Of a DNA stretch of 64,000 nt, positions 38,604 through 47,700 are shown one piece after another. The DNA is from Enterococcus phoeniculicola ATCC BAA-412. Lineage in GTDB: Bacteria; Bacillota; Bacilli; Lactobacillales; Enterococcaceae. Numbering within the stretch: position 1 is the stretch's first letter; each line of letters starts with the position of its first letter. The position numbers were made by a program, and so were the translations under genes. The notes under the pieces were generated by a model. That model saw only the letters and a program-made list of their open reading frames with translations. It did not search any database and was not told where the DNA came from. The stretch covers positions 124,001 through 188,000 of the forward strand of contig NZ_ASWE01000003.1 in assembly GCF_000407505.1 (NCBI RefSeq). The letters run 5' to 3'.

Positions 38604-39557
38604 ATGTCATTCAAGGTGTTTTTGGAAGTGGTTGAGATTCGAACAAAAGTAGCGAGTGTCTTTCCCTTTGTTATCGGATTGTTGTTTTCGCTGACTTACT
38701 TCAAGCAGGTTCACTGGAGCTACACAGCATTATTTTTTGTTGGAATGGTTATCTTCGATTTAGCTACAACTGCCATTAATAACTACATGGATTATCAAAA
38801 AGCTCATTCTGATGTATACAAATATGAAGAAAATGTCATTGGTCGTGAACAACTTTCTCCGACTTTAGTCAGAAATATGATTTTTGCAATGATCTTTTTC
38901 GTTCTATGTGTCGGACTAGTGTTGACCTATTTTACTGGCTGGTTACTATTAATTATGGGTGGCGTTTGTTGCTTTATTGGTATATTTTATACGTTTGGCC
39001 CCGTTCCGTTATCTAGAATGCCATTGGGAGAGATTTTTAGTGGTGTGACAATGGGGTTGGGAATATTTGCAATGACGGTCTACTTAAATACATTTAGTAA
39101 ACATGTCTTTTATTTGGATGTTGACTTTCGTACGGGAGCATTTTCATTAGACGGAAGTTTGTGGGCTGTGTTAGCAGTAGTTGCTGCTTCACTACCATTA
39201 ATTTTTACGATTGCGAATATTATGCTTGCAAATAATTTACGAGATTTGGATAGAGATATTGAAAATCGTCGGTATACATTAGTCTATTATATTGGACGTC
39301 CACAAGGAATTCTATTGTTTCAAGGGTTGATGTACGGTTGTTATCTAATTATAGGTTTGGGTCTGTTGTTTGGACTTTATGAATGGCCAATTTTAGTTAC
39401 GTTTCTAAGCTTACCGAAAATTTACAGTAATTTGAAAGAATACAAAGACGTTTTGCCTCAGCCTAAAAGCTTTGGCTATGCGATTAAAAACATGATTTTG
39501 TTCAATGGCAGTTATGTGCTTGGATTGGTATTGACCTTTATTTGGCAAAAAATTTAA
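38604..39557 (+). CDS. dmkA: Dihydroxynaphthoate polyprenyltransferase for demethylmenaquinone (UbiA/MenA family)
   Basis: 317 aa with about eight membrane segments. The two Asp-rich motifs of UbiA prenyltransferases are visible: INNYMDYQKAHSD near residue 60 and NNLRDLDRDIENRR near residue 213. It would attach the DmkB-made polyprenyl chain to 1,4-dihydroxy-2-naphthoate, producing the quinone pool used by Ndh2 and EetA/EetB. AAGGAGAGAG precedes the ATG. Last gene of the rightward arm. No menFDHEBC genes are in the window. Confidence 0.92.
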   Translation: MSFKVFLEVVEIRTKVASVFPFVIGLLFSLTYFKQVHWSYTALFFVGMVIFDLATTAINNYMDYQKAHSDVYKYEENVIGREQLSPTLVRNMIFAMIFFVLCVGLVLTYFTGWLLLIMGGVCCFIGIFYTFGPVPLSRMPLGEIFSGVTMGLGIFAMTVYLNTFSKHVFYLDVDFRTGAFSLDGSLWAVLAVVAASLPLIFTIANIMLANNLRDLDRDIENRRYTLVYYIGRPQGILLFQGLMYGCYLIIGLGLLFGLYEWPILVTFLSLPKIYSNLKEYKDVLPQPKSFGYAIKNMILFNGSYVLGLVLTFIWQKI

Positions 39558-39582
39558 GGATTTGATTTTAGATACAGAGAAT

Positions 39583-39629
39583 AATAAAAATGAGGAAGCA
39601 AACAATCTGTTTGCTTCCTCATTTTTATT
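39583..39629. terminator. Perfect bidirectional terminator between dmkA and birA
   Basis: A perfect 22-bp inverted repeat (39583-39604 with 39608-39629), core gaggaagcaaaca/tgtttgcttcctc, loop of three. It overlaps the birA stop codon and serves both converging genes. Confidence 0.95.
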
Positions 39630-40581
39630 GAATTGATTTTAAACTGATTTCTCCAGATGAAAGGATAAAAGATTCCTTTCCTACTTGAACAACTAGCTCA
39701 CCAAGCTCAGTAATTGATTGAGCAATACCGGTATATTCTTGATTTTTTTGAACAAAAGTGACGGTTTTGCCTAAAACAAAGGATTTCTTTCGATAAATTT
39801 CTAAATAATTATCTGTTGGTAAATGATCCATGTGATAGAAGAATCGCTGCCAAATTTTCGCAATCAATTCATTTCTTGTGATGCTGGCATTTCCGTCAGC
39901 GAATATAGAGGAGGCTTTTTCTTGTAATTCAGAAGGAAAATGTTCTTGAGGAAGTGAAAAGTTTAGCCCCATGCCAACAATGATGTGAGCGATATGCCCA
40001 CTTTCCATGTCGCTGATTGCTTCTGACAGGATACCACAGATTTTTTTTCCGTTTAAATAGATATCATTGACCCACTTGATTTCTGTAGAGACACCTACCA
40101 GAGAGTCAATGGCTTCGGCAACTGCGACTGCTGCAAGAACGGTATATTGAGGAAGCTCTTCAAACGAACGATCTGGACTCAACAGTAAGCTCATATAGAT
40201 GCCTCTTCCTTTTTCAGAGTAGAAAGGGCGACCGAAGCGTCCTTTTGGCTGTTCCTGCATATCTGCAACAAACAATGCAGGACCTTGTTGCCCTTCAATC
40301 GCAGCATATTTTGCGACTTTCATGGTAGAGTCAGAGGTTTGTGCCACATCAATAGTAAGTGAAGGCAACTGATGAGCAAGTTCTTCTTTTGAAAGAACAT
40401 CAGAGGGAAGATAACGATAGCCGACTGCTTGATGTTCAAATTGATAGCCTGCTTTTTCTAATTCCTTGATGGCTTTCCATATAGCTGTTCTTGAAACACC
40501 CAGTTCTTGGGCGATTTTCTCCCCAGATAAAGCTTCTGATGTGTTTTTTAACAAGGTTAAGACACGCATTTTAGTGGACAT
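39625..40581 (-). CDS. birA: Bifunctional biotin-protein ligase and biotin operon repressor BirA
   Basis: 318 aa. N-terminal winged helix (about 1-60: EKIAQELGVSRTAIWKAIKE), the biotinyl-AMP loop GRFGRPFYSEKGRG (114-127), KWVNDI (169-174) with NGKKICGIL, and a C-terminal SH3-like domain. It attaches biotin to carboxylases, and the HTH implies repression of biotin uptake or synthesis genes, none of which are in the window. Leftward, converging with dmkA. Confidence 0.95.
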   Translation of the reverse strand: MSTKMRVLTLLKNTSEALSGEKIAQELGVSRTAIWKAIKELEKAGYQFEHQAVGYRYLPSDVLSKEELAHQLPSLTIDVAQTSDSTMKVAKYAAIEGQQGPALFVADMQEQPKGRFGRPFYSEKGRGIYMSLLLSPDRSFEELPQYTVLAAVAVAEAIDSLVGVSTEIKWVNDIYLNGKKICGILSEAISDMESGHIAHIIVGMGLNFSLPQEHFPSELQEKASSIFADGNASITRNELIAKIWQRFFYHMDHLPTDNYLEIYRKKSFVLGKTVTFVQKNQEYTGIAQSITELGELVVQVGKESFILSSGEISLKSIQ

Positions 40582-40715
40582 TTATTTTCCTCATTTCATT
40601 TATTATCCATAGTTTAGCAAAAATGGAAGAATTTATCAGCAAAGAATACATCTTTGGACGGATTTTTTTTTCAGAAAAAAAGCTATAATAAATTCATAGG
40701 AAAGGGGCGATAAAA

Positions 40716-40928
40716 ATGGAGAAGAAGCAATATGTTTGTGTAAAGTGTGGGAATCAACACTATGTATCCGATCAATTTCAGGCAACAGGTGGCAACTTTG
40801 CGAAAATCTTTGACGTCCAAAACAAGAAATTTATCACTGTAAGTTGCACACAATGTGGGTTTACTGAGTTGTATCAAAATCAAACAAGCGCAGGTTGGAA
40901 TGTCCTAGACTTTTTAATGGGCGGATAA
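40716..40928 (+). CDS. Small zinc-ribbon protein (DUF2082 family)
   Basis: 70 aa with one zinc ribbon: Cys8, Cys11 (CVKCG), Cys44 and Cys47 (CTQCG). Between and after these lie the family-conserved GGNFAKIFDVQNKKF and LDFLMGG end. The function is unknown; family descriptions suggest nucleic acid binding. GAAAGGGG precedes the ATG, and TATAAT at 40684-40689 may be its -10. It is divergent from birA and followed by a terminator, so it is probably a single-gene transcript. Confidence 0.85.
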   Translation: MEKKQYVCVKCGNQHYVSDQFQATGGNFAKIFDVQNKKFITVSCTQCGFTELYQNQTSAGWNVLDFLMGG

Positions 40929-40952
40929 TCATTGTTTATAGAATGAGAAAAA

Positions 40953-41000
40953 GTAAGAGGGTGGGAGATAACTATTTAAGTTATCTCTCACTCTCTTAAA
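40953..41000. terminator. Terminator after zinc-ribbon gene
   Basis: taagagggtgggagataact pairs with aagttatctctcactctctt around attt. The core ataactatttaagttat recurs in similar form at 30218 and 42982. Confidence 0.8.
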
Positions 41001-41004
41001 ATCT

Positions 41005-41178
41005 TAATAAACGGCGGGAACAGAAGTAACTCATCTCCACTGCGTTTCGCTCTCAACAACTTCTACGCATGAGACATGCTAGAGTTGAAGGCTTCGAAAA
41101 TAAGCTGAAATTCCCAAAGATTTGAGGAGCAATCTTCGTGAATTCCTTCTTATTTCTTGGAGCTGAACACTTCTGTCC
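41005..41178. repeat. Structured dispersed-repeat element
   Basis: The outer ends acagaagt/acttctgt pair. Inside are a caac..gcatg/catgc..gttg hairpin and a long stem aaataag-aaattc-aagatt / aatctt-gaattc-cttattt (about 41098-41155). A partial copy of its right end (25 of 29 bases, inverted) lies at 52413-52441. It may be an enterococcal miniature repeat or an RNA element at the 3' end of the leftward ABC operon. Confidence 0.5.
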
Positions 41179-41183
41179 TACTC

Positions 41184-41987
41184 TTACACTAATAAGAGTT
41201 GATCGTCTTTTAATTCTGTGCCGCTGTTTTTATGGAAAAGATCCATTAGTTGCGGTACTGTAAGTGTTTCTTTTTCTGTGCCTGAGACATCGACCACGAT
41301 GTTTCCTTGATGAAGCATGATTAATCGATTGCCGTAGCGGATGGCGTCCTCCATATCGTGAGTAACCATAAATGCTGTTAGCTTTTGCTGAGTAATCAAC
41401 TTTTCCGTTAATTCCATCACTGTCAGTGAGGTTTTTGGATCTAAAGCTGCGGTGTGTTCATCTAAAAGAATCAGCTCTGGACGTTGGAGGGTTGCCATTA
41501 ATAAAGTGATTGCCTGCCGTTGTCCGCCAGAAAGTAAACCGATTTCTGTTTGCAGCCTGTTTTCTAGACCTAAACCAAGACTTGCCAATTGTTCTTTAAA
41601 AAAGGCGCGGTCTTTTTTTTGTACCCCACTACGAAAGCCTCTTTTTTGTCCACGTAACATAGCAAGCGCTAGATTTTCTTCTACAGTTAAGCGAACTGCC
41701 GTCCCCATTCGAGGATCTTGAAAGACACGGCTGATGTCTTTTGAACGTTTTGTGACGGATTTTTTTGTAATATCTGTCCCATGTAAGCAAATTTTTCCAG
41801 TTGTTGTAGGTAAGGTACCAGCAATGCTGTTTAACAAAGTTGATTTACCAGCTCCGTTTCCACCAATAATGGTGACGAATTCTCCTGACTCAATCGTTAA
41901 ATTAATTCCTTTTAAGACATGATTTTCATTGACTGTATTTTGCTCAAAAATTTGGTGTAAATTCTCAATGGTTAGTACTGCGGTCAT
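41184..41987 (-). CDS. ABC transporter ATP-binding protein (TrpZ-like)
   Basis: 267 aa. Walker A GGNGAGKST, signature LLSGGQRQAITL, Walker B LILLDEHTAALDP (the usual Glu-Pro reads Glu-His) and the switch His in VTHDM. Third gene of a leftward operon with a COG2984-type binding protein and a single permease. Its start overlaps the permease stop by four bases (ATGA). The substrate is probably an aromatic amino acid, judged from family precedent and the leader peptide upstream. Confidence 0.92.
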   Translation of the reverse strand: MTAVLTIENLHQIFEQNTVNENHVLKGINLTIESGEFVTIIGGNGAGKSTLLNSIAGTLPTTTGKICLHGTDITKKSVTKRSKDISRVFQDPRMGTAVRLTVEENLALAMLRGQKRGFRSGVQKKDRAFFKEQLASLGLGLENRLQTEIGLLSGGQRQAITLLMATLQRPELILLDEHTAALDPKTSLTVMELTEKLITQQKLTAFMVTHDMEDAIRYGNRLIMLHQGNIVVDVSGTEKETLTVPQLMDLFHKNSGTELKDDQLLLV

Positions 41988-42892
41988 TTGCCAGCACCTC
42001 CTTTTATCGTTGGTTGTTTAAGAGAAAGTTTTTTTCGAAGCTGTGGTAGTGATAGGCACACCACTAAGACTAGAGCCGAAGCAAGCTTCGAGTAATCTGA
42101 TGGAATATTCAATTCAAAAACAAGTGCCAAAATGAATCGGTAGATAATAGCACCTAAAACGATGGTTGCCAAACGGATAGGTAATGGCTTATTTCGGAAT
42201 AAAACCTCGGCAATAATGATAGAAGCAAGACCGATAACAATTGTCCCGATACCGGAATTGACATCTGCAAACCCATTGTTTTGAGCAAGCAGAGCTCCCG
42301 CTAAAGAAATGCAGCCGTTTGAAATCATGTAGCCAATCATCTTCATGTTATCTGTGTTAATACCGTTTGCTTCGCTCATTTCTAAGTTATCGCCGGTTGA
42401 ACGAATGGCGAGACCCACTTCTGTTCTGAAAAAGAGGACTAATGCAAGGATGACAATCAAGACGATAAGTAAACCAGCTAAGATAATTGTATTTGTCTTA
42501 GTCAAACCAAGAGGCTGTAGCCATGAGAAAAATGTTTTTTGTCCGATTAAGGTAATATTTGGTGCATTCATAATTCGACTGGTTATAGAATATAATCCAG
42601 TCATTGTAATGATTCCTGCAAGCAGTGCAGGGATTTTAAGCTTTGTATGCAGAATACCTGAAATAAAGCCAGCAACCACTCCGCCTAAAAAACCTAAAAG
42701 ACTAGCTAATATTGGAGAAATTCCTTGTGTAATACTAACAGCTGCAATACCAGCGCCTAGTGGGAAACTTCCCTCGGTCGTTAAATCTGCAATGTCAAGA
42801 ATACGGTAAGTCAAAAATACACCAATGGCCAGTAAGGACCAAAGGAGTCCTTGAGAGACGGATGAAATAAATATCGTTAATAAATTACTCAT
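41984..42892 (-). CDS. ABC transporter permease (TrpY-like, BPD_transp_2 family)
   Basis: 302 aa from ATG 42892 (MSNLLTIFIS), ten bases after AAGGAAG; the TTG seven codons upstream lies before that site. Eight or nine hydrophobic segments. The N-terminal region LLAIGVFLTYRILDIADLTT is characteristic of permeases paired with PF04392 binding proteins. The protein presumably works as a homodimer with the following ATPase. Confidence 0.92.
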   Translation of the reverse strand: MSNLLTIFISSVSQGLLWSLLAIGVFLTYRILDIADLTTEGSFPLGAGIAAVSITQGISPILASLLGFLGGVVAGFISGILHTKLKIPALLAGIITMTGLYSITSRIMNAPNITLIGQKTFFSWLQPLGLTKTNTIILAGLLIVLIVILALVLFFRTEVGLAIRSTGDNLEMSEANGINTDNMKMIGYMISNGCISLAGALLAQNNGFADVNSGIGTIVIGLASIIIAEVLFRNKPLPIRLATIVLGAIIYRFILALVFELNIPSDYSKLASALVLVVCLSLPQLRKKLSLKQPTIKGGAGK

Positions 42893-42923
42893 AAAATCAT
42901 AACTTCCTTTCAAATAGAAAACT

Positions 42924-42960
42924 AGTGGTGTTCAACGAAGGAAGGACGATGAACGCCACT
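42924..42960 (-). promoter_or_regulatory. Hairpin between binding-protein and permease genes
   Basis: agtggcgttca / tgaacaccact stem in the 242-bp gap before the permease start, with only a weak U-tract in the gene direction. A second weak stem lies near 43075-43110, and the repeat tataacttagatagtt at 42982. Probably differential expression of the binding protein. Confidence 0.45.
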
Positions 42961-43133
42961 TCGTTTTTTACGAGGATGGACTATAACTTAGATAGTTATG
43001 TCTCATTCTAAGACTCGGTTTTGATACTGCTCAGTAATAATAAATTTTTCAACTTTTATTAAAGTTTTACTAGAGAGGAAAGAACGAAGAAAAGCTCCTT
43101 CATCTCTCGATTGCTCAAATTATTGATATGAAT

Positions 43134-44105
43134 CTATTTAGGTTCTTTGATGCTGTTTGGATCGATGCCTAAAGCTTTTGCCATCTCTTCATTGACGATG
43201 AGCTTGAATTCGTTTGCTGATTCTACTGGGTAAGTGGCAGGTTCGGCTTTTCCATCTAAAATTTTTGCAGCTATTTCACCCGTTTGCTTTCCTAATGCGT
43301 GATAATCAATTCCGAAGGTTGCTAAACCACCATCTTCTACTTGTTCTACGGATCCAGCAACTACAGGGGTCTTCGTTTCTTTTGCTACTTCGCCTACGAC
43401 AGGTGCTGCGCTAGCAAAAGTATTGTCAGTTGGAATGTAGATGCCATCTACATCTTTTGCTAAACTAGTCGTTACTTGTTGGACATCATTTGTTGAATTC
43501 GCTGTGAGTACTTTTACTTTTACCCCTGCTTTTTTTAGTGCTTTTTCTGCAAGCTCCGCTTGGATTTTTGAATTTGTTTCTCCGTTGTTGTACATAATTC
43601 CGATGGTTTTTGCATCAGGAACAATGCTTAATAGTAATTGAATTTGTTTGTCGATAGGAACCATATCCGTTGTGCCAGTTACGTTTCCGCCAGGTGCTTC
43701 ATCTGAGCTGACTAGCTTGGCTTCTGTTAAATCAGTGACGGCGGTAACAGTAATGGGAATATCGGTTGTTTCATTTAGTAACGATTGAGCTGCAGGCGTT
43801 GCGATTGCTAACAGAAGATTTGGTTTTTCTTTGACTAGTTTTTCGCTCATACTTTTCAAATTGTCTTGATTATTTTGTGCATTTTGATACGTAATAGTTA
43901 GATTTTCGCCCTCTTTATAGCCATTTTCTGCTAAGCCTTCTTTAAATCCTTCATAAGATGCATCTAAGGAACCATGTTTGACTAATTGTAGAACCCCAAC
44001 AGTTTTTCCATCTGTGTTTCCTGATGACTGGGTATCTGAGTTGCCACATGCTCCTAATGCTAAAAGTGAAATCATTCCTAATCCTACTAATATGTTCTTC
44101 TTCAT
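43134..44105 (-). CDS. ABC transporter substrate-binding lipoprotein (TrpX-like, PF04392)
   Basis: 323 aa. Signal peptide with lipobox LALGAC (Cys20) and a Ser/Asn/Thr-rich linker, then TVGVLQLVKHGSLDASYEGF, typical of the COG2984 family. GGAGG lies eight bases before ATG 44105. Family members import tryptophan or other aromatic amino acids, among other ligands. An intrinsic terminator 26 bp before the start codon, preceded by a Phe/Tyr-rich leader ORF, indicates control by transcription attenuation. Confidence 0.93.
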   Translation of the reverse strand: MKKNILVGLGMISLLALGACGNSDTQSSGNTDGKTVGVLQLVKHGSLDASYEGFKEGLAENGYKEGENLTITYQNAQNNQDNLKSMSEKLVKEKPNLLLAIATPAAQSLLNETTDIPITVTAVTDLTEAKLVSSDEAPGGNVTGTTDMVPIDKQIQLLLSIVPDAKTIGIMYNNGETNSKIQAELAEKALKKAGVKVKVLTANSTNDVQQVTTSLAKDVDGIYIPTDNTFASAAPVVGEVAKETKTPVVAGSVEQVEDGGLATFGIDYHALGKQTGEIAAKILDGKAEPATYPVESANEFKLIVNEEMAKALGIDPNSIKEPK

Positions 44106-44130
44106 CCTTCATTCCTCCATTTTTTCTGAA

Positions 44131-44168
44131 AATAAAAAATCCATTCAGACAATACGTCTAAATGGATT
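44131..44168 (-). terminator. Attenuator terminator ahead of TrpX-like gene
   Basis: On the minus strand, aatccatttagac / gtctgaatggatt with loop gtatt, followed by ttttttatt. It lies between the promoter and the first structural gene. The loop and 3' arm (attgtct) can instead pair with agacaat at 44210-44216. Confidence 0.85.
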
Positions 44169-44305
44169 GAAAAAGTCGATAAAAATCGGTTTCTGCTAGC
44201 CACTTAGCGATTGTCTACGCGGCTTTTTTGCAGATGCAAAACTCTCTAGCCATCATAGATACAAACTTACGTTGTATGTTTGTATCCATAATGATGAATA
44301 CAAAC
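44169..44305 (-). promoter_or_regulatory. Attenuator leader with alternative hairpins
   Basis: Minus-strand segments: 1, gtttgtat (44305-44298), directly after the leader stop codon; 2, gatacaaac (44286-44278); 3, gtttgtatc (44266-44258). Segment 2 can pair with 1 or with 3. Next comes a hairpin ttttgca/tgcaaaa flanked by ggct/agcc (about 44250-44218), then agacaat (44216-44210), which can pair into the terminator. No T-box sequence is present. Confidence 0.65.
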
Positions 44306-44362
44306 TTATCTAAAATAGCTAAAGTAAAAATTATTCAGTTGTGTACTGTTTAAATGAGTCAT
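44306..44362 (-). CDS. Leader peptide rich in Phe and Tyr
   Basis: Eighteen codons, MTHLNSTQLNNFYFSYFR. GGAGG lies eight bases before the ATG, and the ORF starts about 25 nt after the predicted transcription start. Five of the last seven residues are Phe or Tyr and there is no Trp. The stop codon abuts hairpin segment 1, so a ribosome stalled on the aromatic codons would cover it. The placement is that of a classic attenuation leader peptide. Confidence 0.7.
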   Translation of the reverse strand: MTHLNSTQLNNFYFSYFR

Positions 44363-44393
44363 AAGAAACCCCTCCACAAATTGAATTGTTCTC

Positions 44394-44423
44394 AGTATAA
44401 AGGAAAACCAAATGAGCTGTCAA
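44394..44423 (-). promoter_or_regulatory. Promoter of TrpXYZ-like operon
   Basis: Minus strand TTGACA (44423-44418), 18-base spacer, TATACT (44399-44394). Confidence 0.8.
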
Positions 44424-44510
44424 TGAAAAGTTTTTAAATTTTCAGAATATTTTTGTAAAGGAGGGAGAATAAATTTTAATCATCACCTATTCCTACTATG
44501 AAATAGACCC

Positions 44511-44539
44511 TTGACTTTGTCATGAAAAGAGTGTAATAT
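44511..44539 (+). promoter_or_regulatory. rpoB promoter
   Basis: TTGACT (44511-44516), 17 bases, TAATAT (44534-44539). The leader of about 240 nt to rpoB has hairpins ggaacg/cgttcc (44578-44599) and tgttac/gtaaca (44699-44738), but no terminator with a clean U-run and no ORF that I can support. Confidence 0.8.
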
Positions 44540-44785
44540 ATGAAGTTGCAAAAACTATCTGACACAGAATGAAAGCAGGAACGAAATATTGTCCGTTCCG
44601 GTTTAAATAGGGAAACAAAAGTAGAAGCTCAGGAAATATTTTTCAAGAGAACGTTCTATTTTTGGTTTTTTTTTGCCTAAAAGCCGCAAAAAATGCTTAT
44701 TGTTACGTATTTTTAATATTTGTAAACAAATTGTAACAAAAAAGATCGGGTAGCATTTTGAAGACTTATTAGAGGAGTGAAGAAC

Positions 44786-47700
44786 TTGGCTGGACACGTA
44801 GTAAAATACGGGAAACACCGTGAGCGCAGAAGCTTCGCGAGAATCAGTGAAGTGTTGGAATTACCAAATCTGATTGAAATTCAAACAGACTCTTATCAAT
44901 GGTTCCTTGATGAAGGGCTAAGAGAAATGTTTGAAGACATTTTACCAATTGATGACTTTAACGGAAACCTATCATTAGAATTTGTTGACTATGAACTAAA
45001 AGAACCTAAGTATACAGTAGAAGAAGCACGTGCGCATGATGCAAATTACTCTGCACCGTTGCATGTAACACTACGCTTAACAAACCGTGAAACAGGTGAA
45101 ATTAAGTCTCAAGAAGTATTCTTTGGTGATTTCCCACTGATGACAGAAATGGGTACATTTATTATCAACGGAGCAGAACGAGTAATCGTTTCTCAGTTGG
45201 TTCGTTCGCCAGGTGTATACTTCCACGGAAAAGTGGATAAAAATGGAAAAGAAGGATTTGGTTCGACTGTCATTCCTAACCGTGGTGCTTGGCTGGAAAT
45301 GGAAACAGATGCAAAAGACATCTCTTACGTGCGTATTGACCGTACACGTAAAATTCCATTGACTGTATTAGTCAGAGCGCTAGGATTTGGTTCAGATGAC
45401 ACAATCTTTGAAATCTTTGGGGACAGCGAAAGCTTACGCAATACAATCGAAAAAGACTTGCATAAAAATGCCAGTGATTCACGTACTGAAGAAGGGCTAA
45501 AAGACGTTTATGAACGTTTACGTCCAGGAGAACCAAAAACAGCAGACAGTTCACGTAACTTGTTAAATGCTCGTTTCTTTGATCCAAAACGTTATGATCT
45601 TGCAAATGTAGGTCGTTATAAAGTAAATAAAAAGTTAGACTTAAAAACACGTCTATTAAACTTAACATTAGCTGAAACTCTAGTTGATCCTGAAACAGGA
45701 GAAATCCTTGTTGAAAAAGGAACGGTTCTAACGCATCAAGTAATGGAAACATTAGGACAACATATTGATAATGGATTAAATTCAGTAACTTACTATCCTT
45801 CAGAAGATGGTGTAGTGACGGAACCCATGACCGTTCAAGTAATCAAAGTCTTTTCACCAAAAGATCCTGAACGCGAAGTGAACGTGATTGGTAATGGCTA
45901 TCCTGAATCAGCAATTAGAACGGTACGTCCAGCAGATATCGTTGCTTCTATGAGTTATTTCCTTAACTTAATGGAAGGCATTGGACAAGTAGATGATATC
46001 GATCACTTAGGAAACCGTCGTATTCGTTCTGTTGGAGAATTATTACAAAATCAATTCCGTATCGGATTAGCTCGTATGGAACGTGTAGTACGTGAAAGAA
46101 TGTCTATCCAAGATACAGAAACTCTTACGCCGCAACAATTGATTAATATTCGTCCAGTAGTAGCAAGTATCAAAGAATTCTTTGGTTCTTCTCAGTTATC
46201 ACAGTTCATGGACCAAACAAATCCTCTAGGCGAGTTGACACACAAACGTCGTTTATCAGCCTTAGGACCTGGTGGTTTGACACGTGACCGTGCCGGATAT
46301 GAAGTGCGAGATGTTCACTATTCTCACTATGGTCGTATGTGTCCAATTGAAACGCCTGAAGGCCCGAATATTGGATTGATTAACAGCTTGTCTAGTTATG
46401 CGAAAGTAAACAAATTTGGGTTTATCGAAACCCCTTATCGTCGTGTTGACCGTGAAACAGGTCGAGTGACAGATAAGATTGATTACTTAACAGCAGACAC
46501 AGAAGACCATTATATCGTAGCGCAAGCGAACTCATTGTTAAATGAAGATGGCAGCTTTGCAGAAGAGCTTGTTATGGCTCGTTCTCAAAGTGAAAACTTA
46601 GAAATTTCAATTGATAAAGTTGATTACATGGACGTATCACCTAAACAAGTAGTTGCAGTCGCTACAGCTTGTATCCCGTTCTTGGAAAACGATGACTCAA
46701 ACCGTGCCTTGATGGGTGCCAACATGCAGCGTCAAGCAGTACCGTTGATTCAACCTCGTTCTCCATGGGTAGGTACTGGTATGGAATATAAATCAGCGCA
46801 TGACTCAGGTGCAGCTTTATTATGTAAACATGATGGTGTTGTAGAATTTGTTGATGCTTCTGAAGTTCGTGTTCGTCGCGACAACGGGGCATTGGACAAA
46901 TATTCTGTAACAAAATTCCGTCGTTCAAACTCAGGAACAAGTTATAACCAACGTCCAATCGTTCACCTTGGTGAAAAAGTGGAAAAAGGAGATACTCTAG
47001 CTGATGGACCTTCTATGGAAGAAGGGGAAATGGCTTTAGGTCAAAACGTCTTAGTTGGGTTCATGACTTGGGAAGGGTATAACTATGAAGATGCGATTAT
47101 CATGAGTCGTCGTCTAGTAAAAGATGACGTGTATACATCTATTCATATTGAAGAATATGAATCAGAAGCTCGTGATACAAAATTAGGCCCTGAAGAAATT
47201 ACTCGTGAAATTCCAAACGTCGGTGAAGATGCACTGAAAGATTTAGATGAAATGGGTATTATCCGTATTGGTGCAGAAGTAAAAGATGGTGATTTGTTAG
47301 TAGGAAAAGTCACTCCTAAAGGGGTAACTGAACTATCTGCTGAAGAACGTCTTTTACATGCTATCTTTGGGGAAAAAGCTCGTGAAGTACGCGATACCTC
47401 TCTACGTGTTCCACATGGTGGCGGAGGAATCGTTCATGATGTGAAAATATTTACTCGTGAAGCTGGCGATGAATTATCACCAGGAGTAAACATGTTAGTT
47501 CGTGTATATATCGTTCAAAAACGTAAAATCCACGAAGGCGATAAGATGGCGGGACGTCACGGAAATAAAGGGGTTGTCTCTCGTATTATGCCAGAAGAAG
47601 ACATGCCTTACTTACCAGACGGCACGCCAATCGATATCATGTTGAATCCATTAGGGGTTCCTTCACGTATGAACATTGGGCAAGTATTAGAATTGCACTT

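Noticed and set aside
44106-44390. T-box riboswitch upstream of the TrpX-like gene
   Set aside because: The conserved AGGGTGGNACCGCG antiterminator sequence and specifier stem are absent; the leader ORF explains the layout better.
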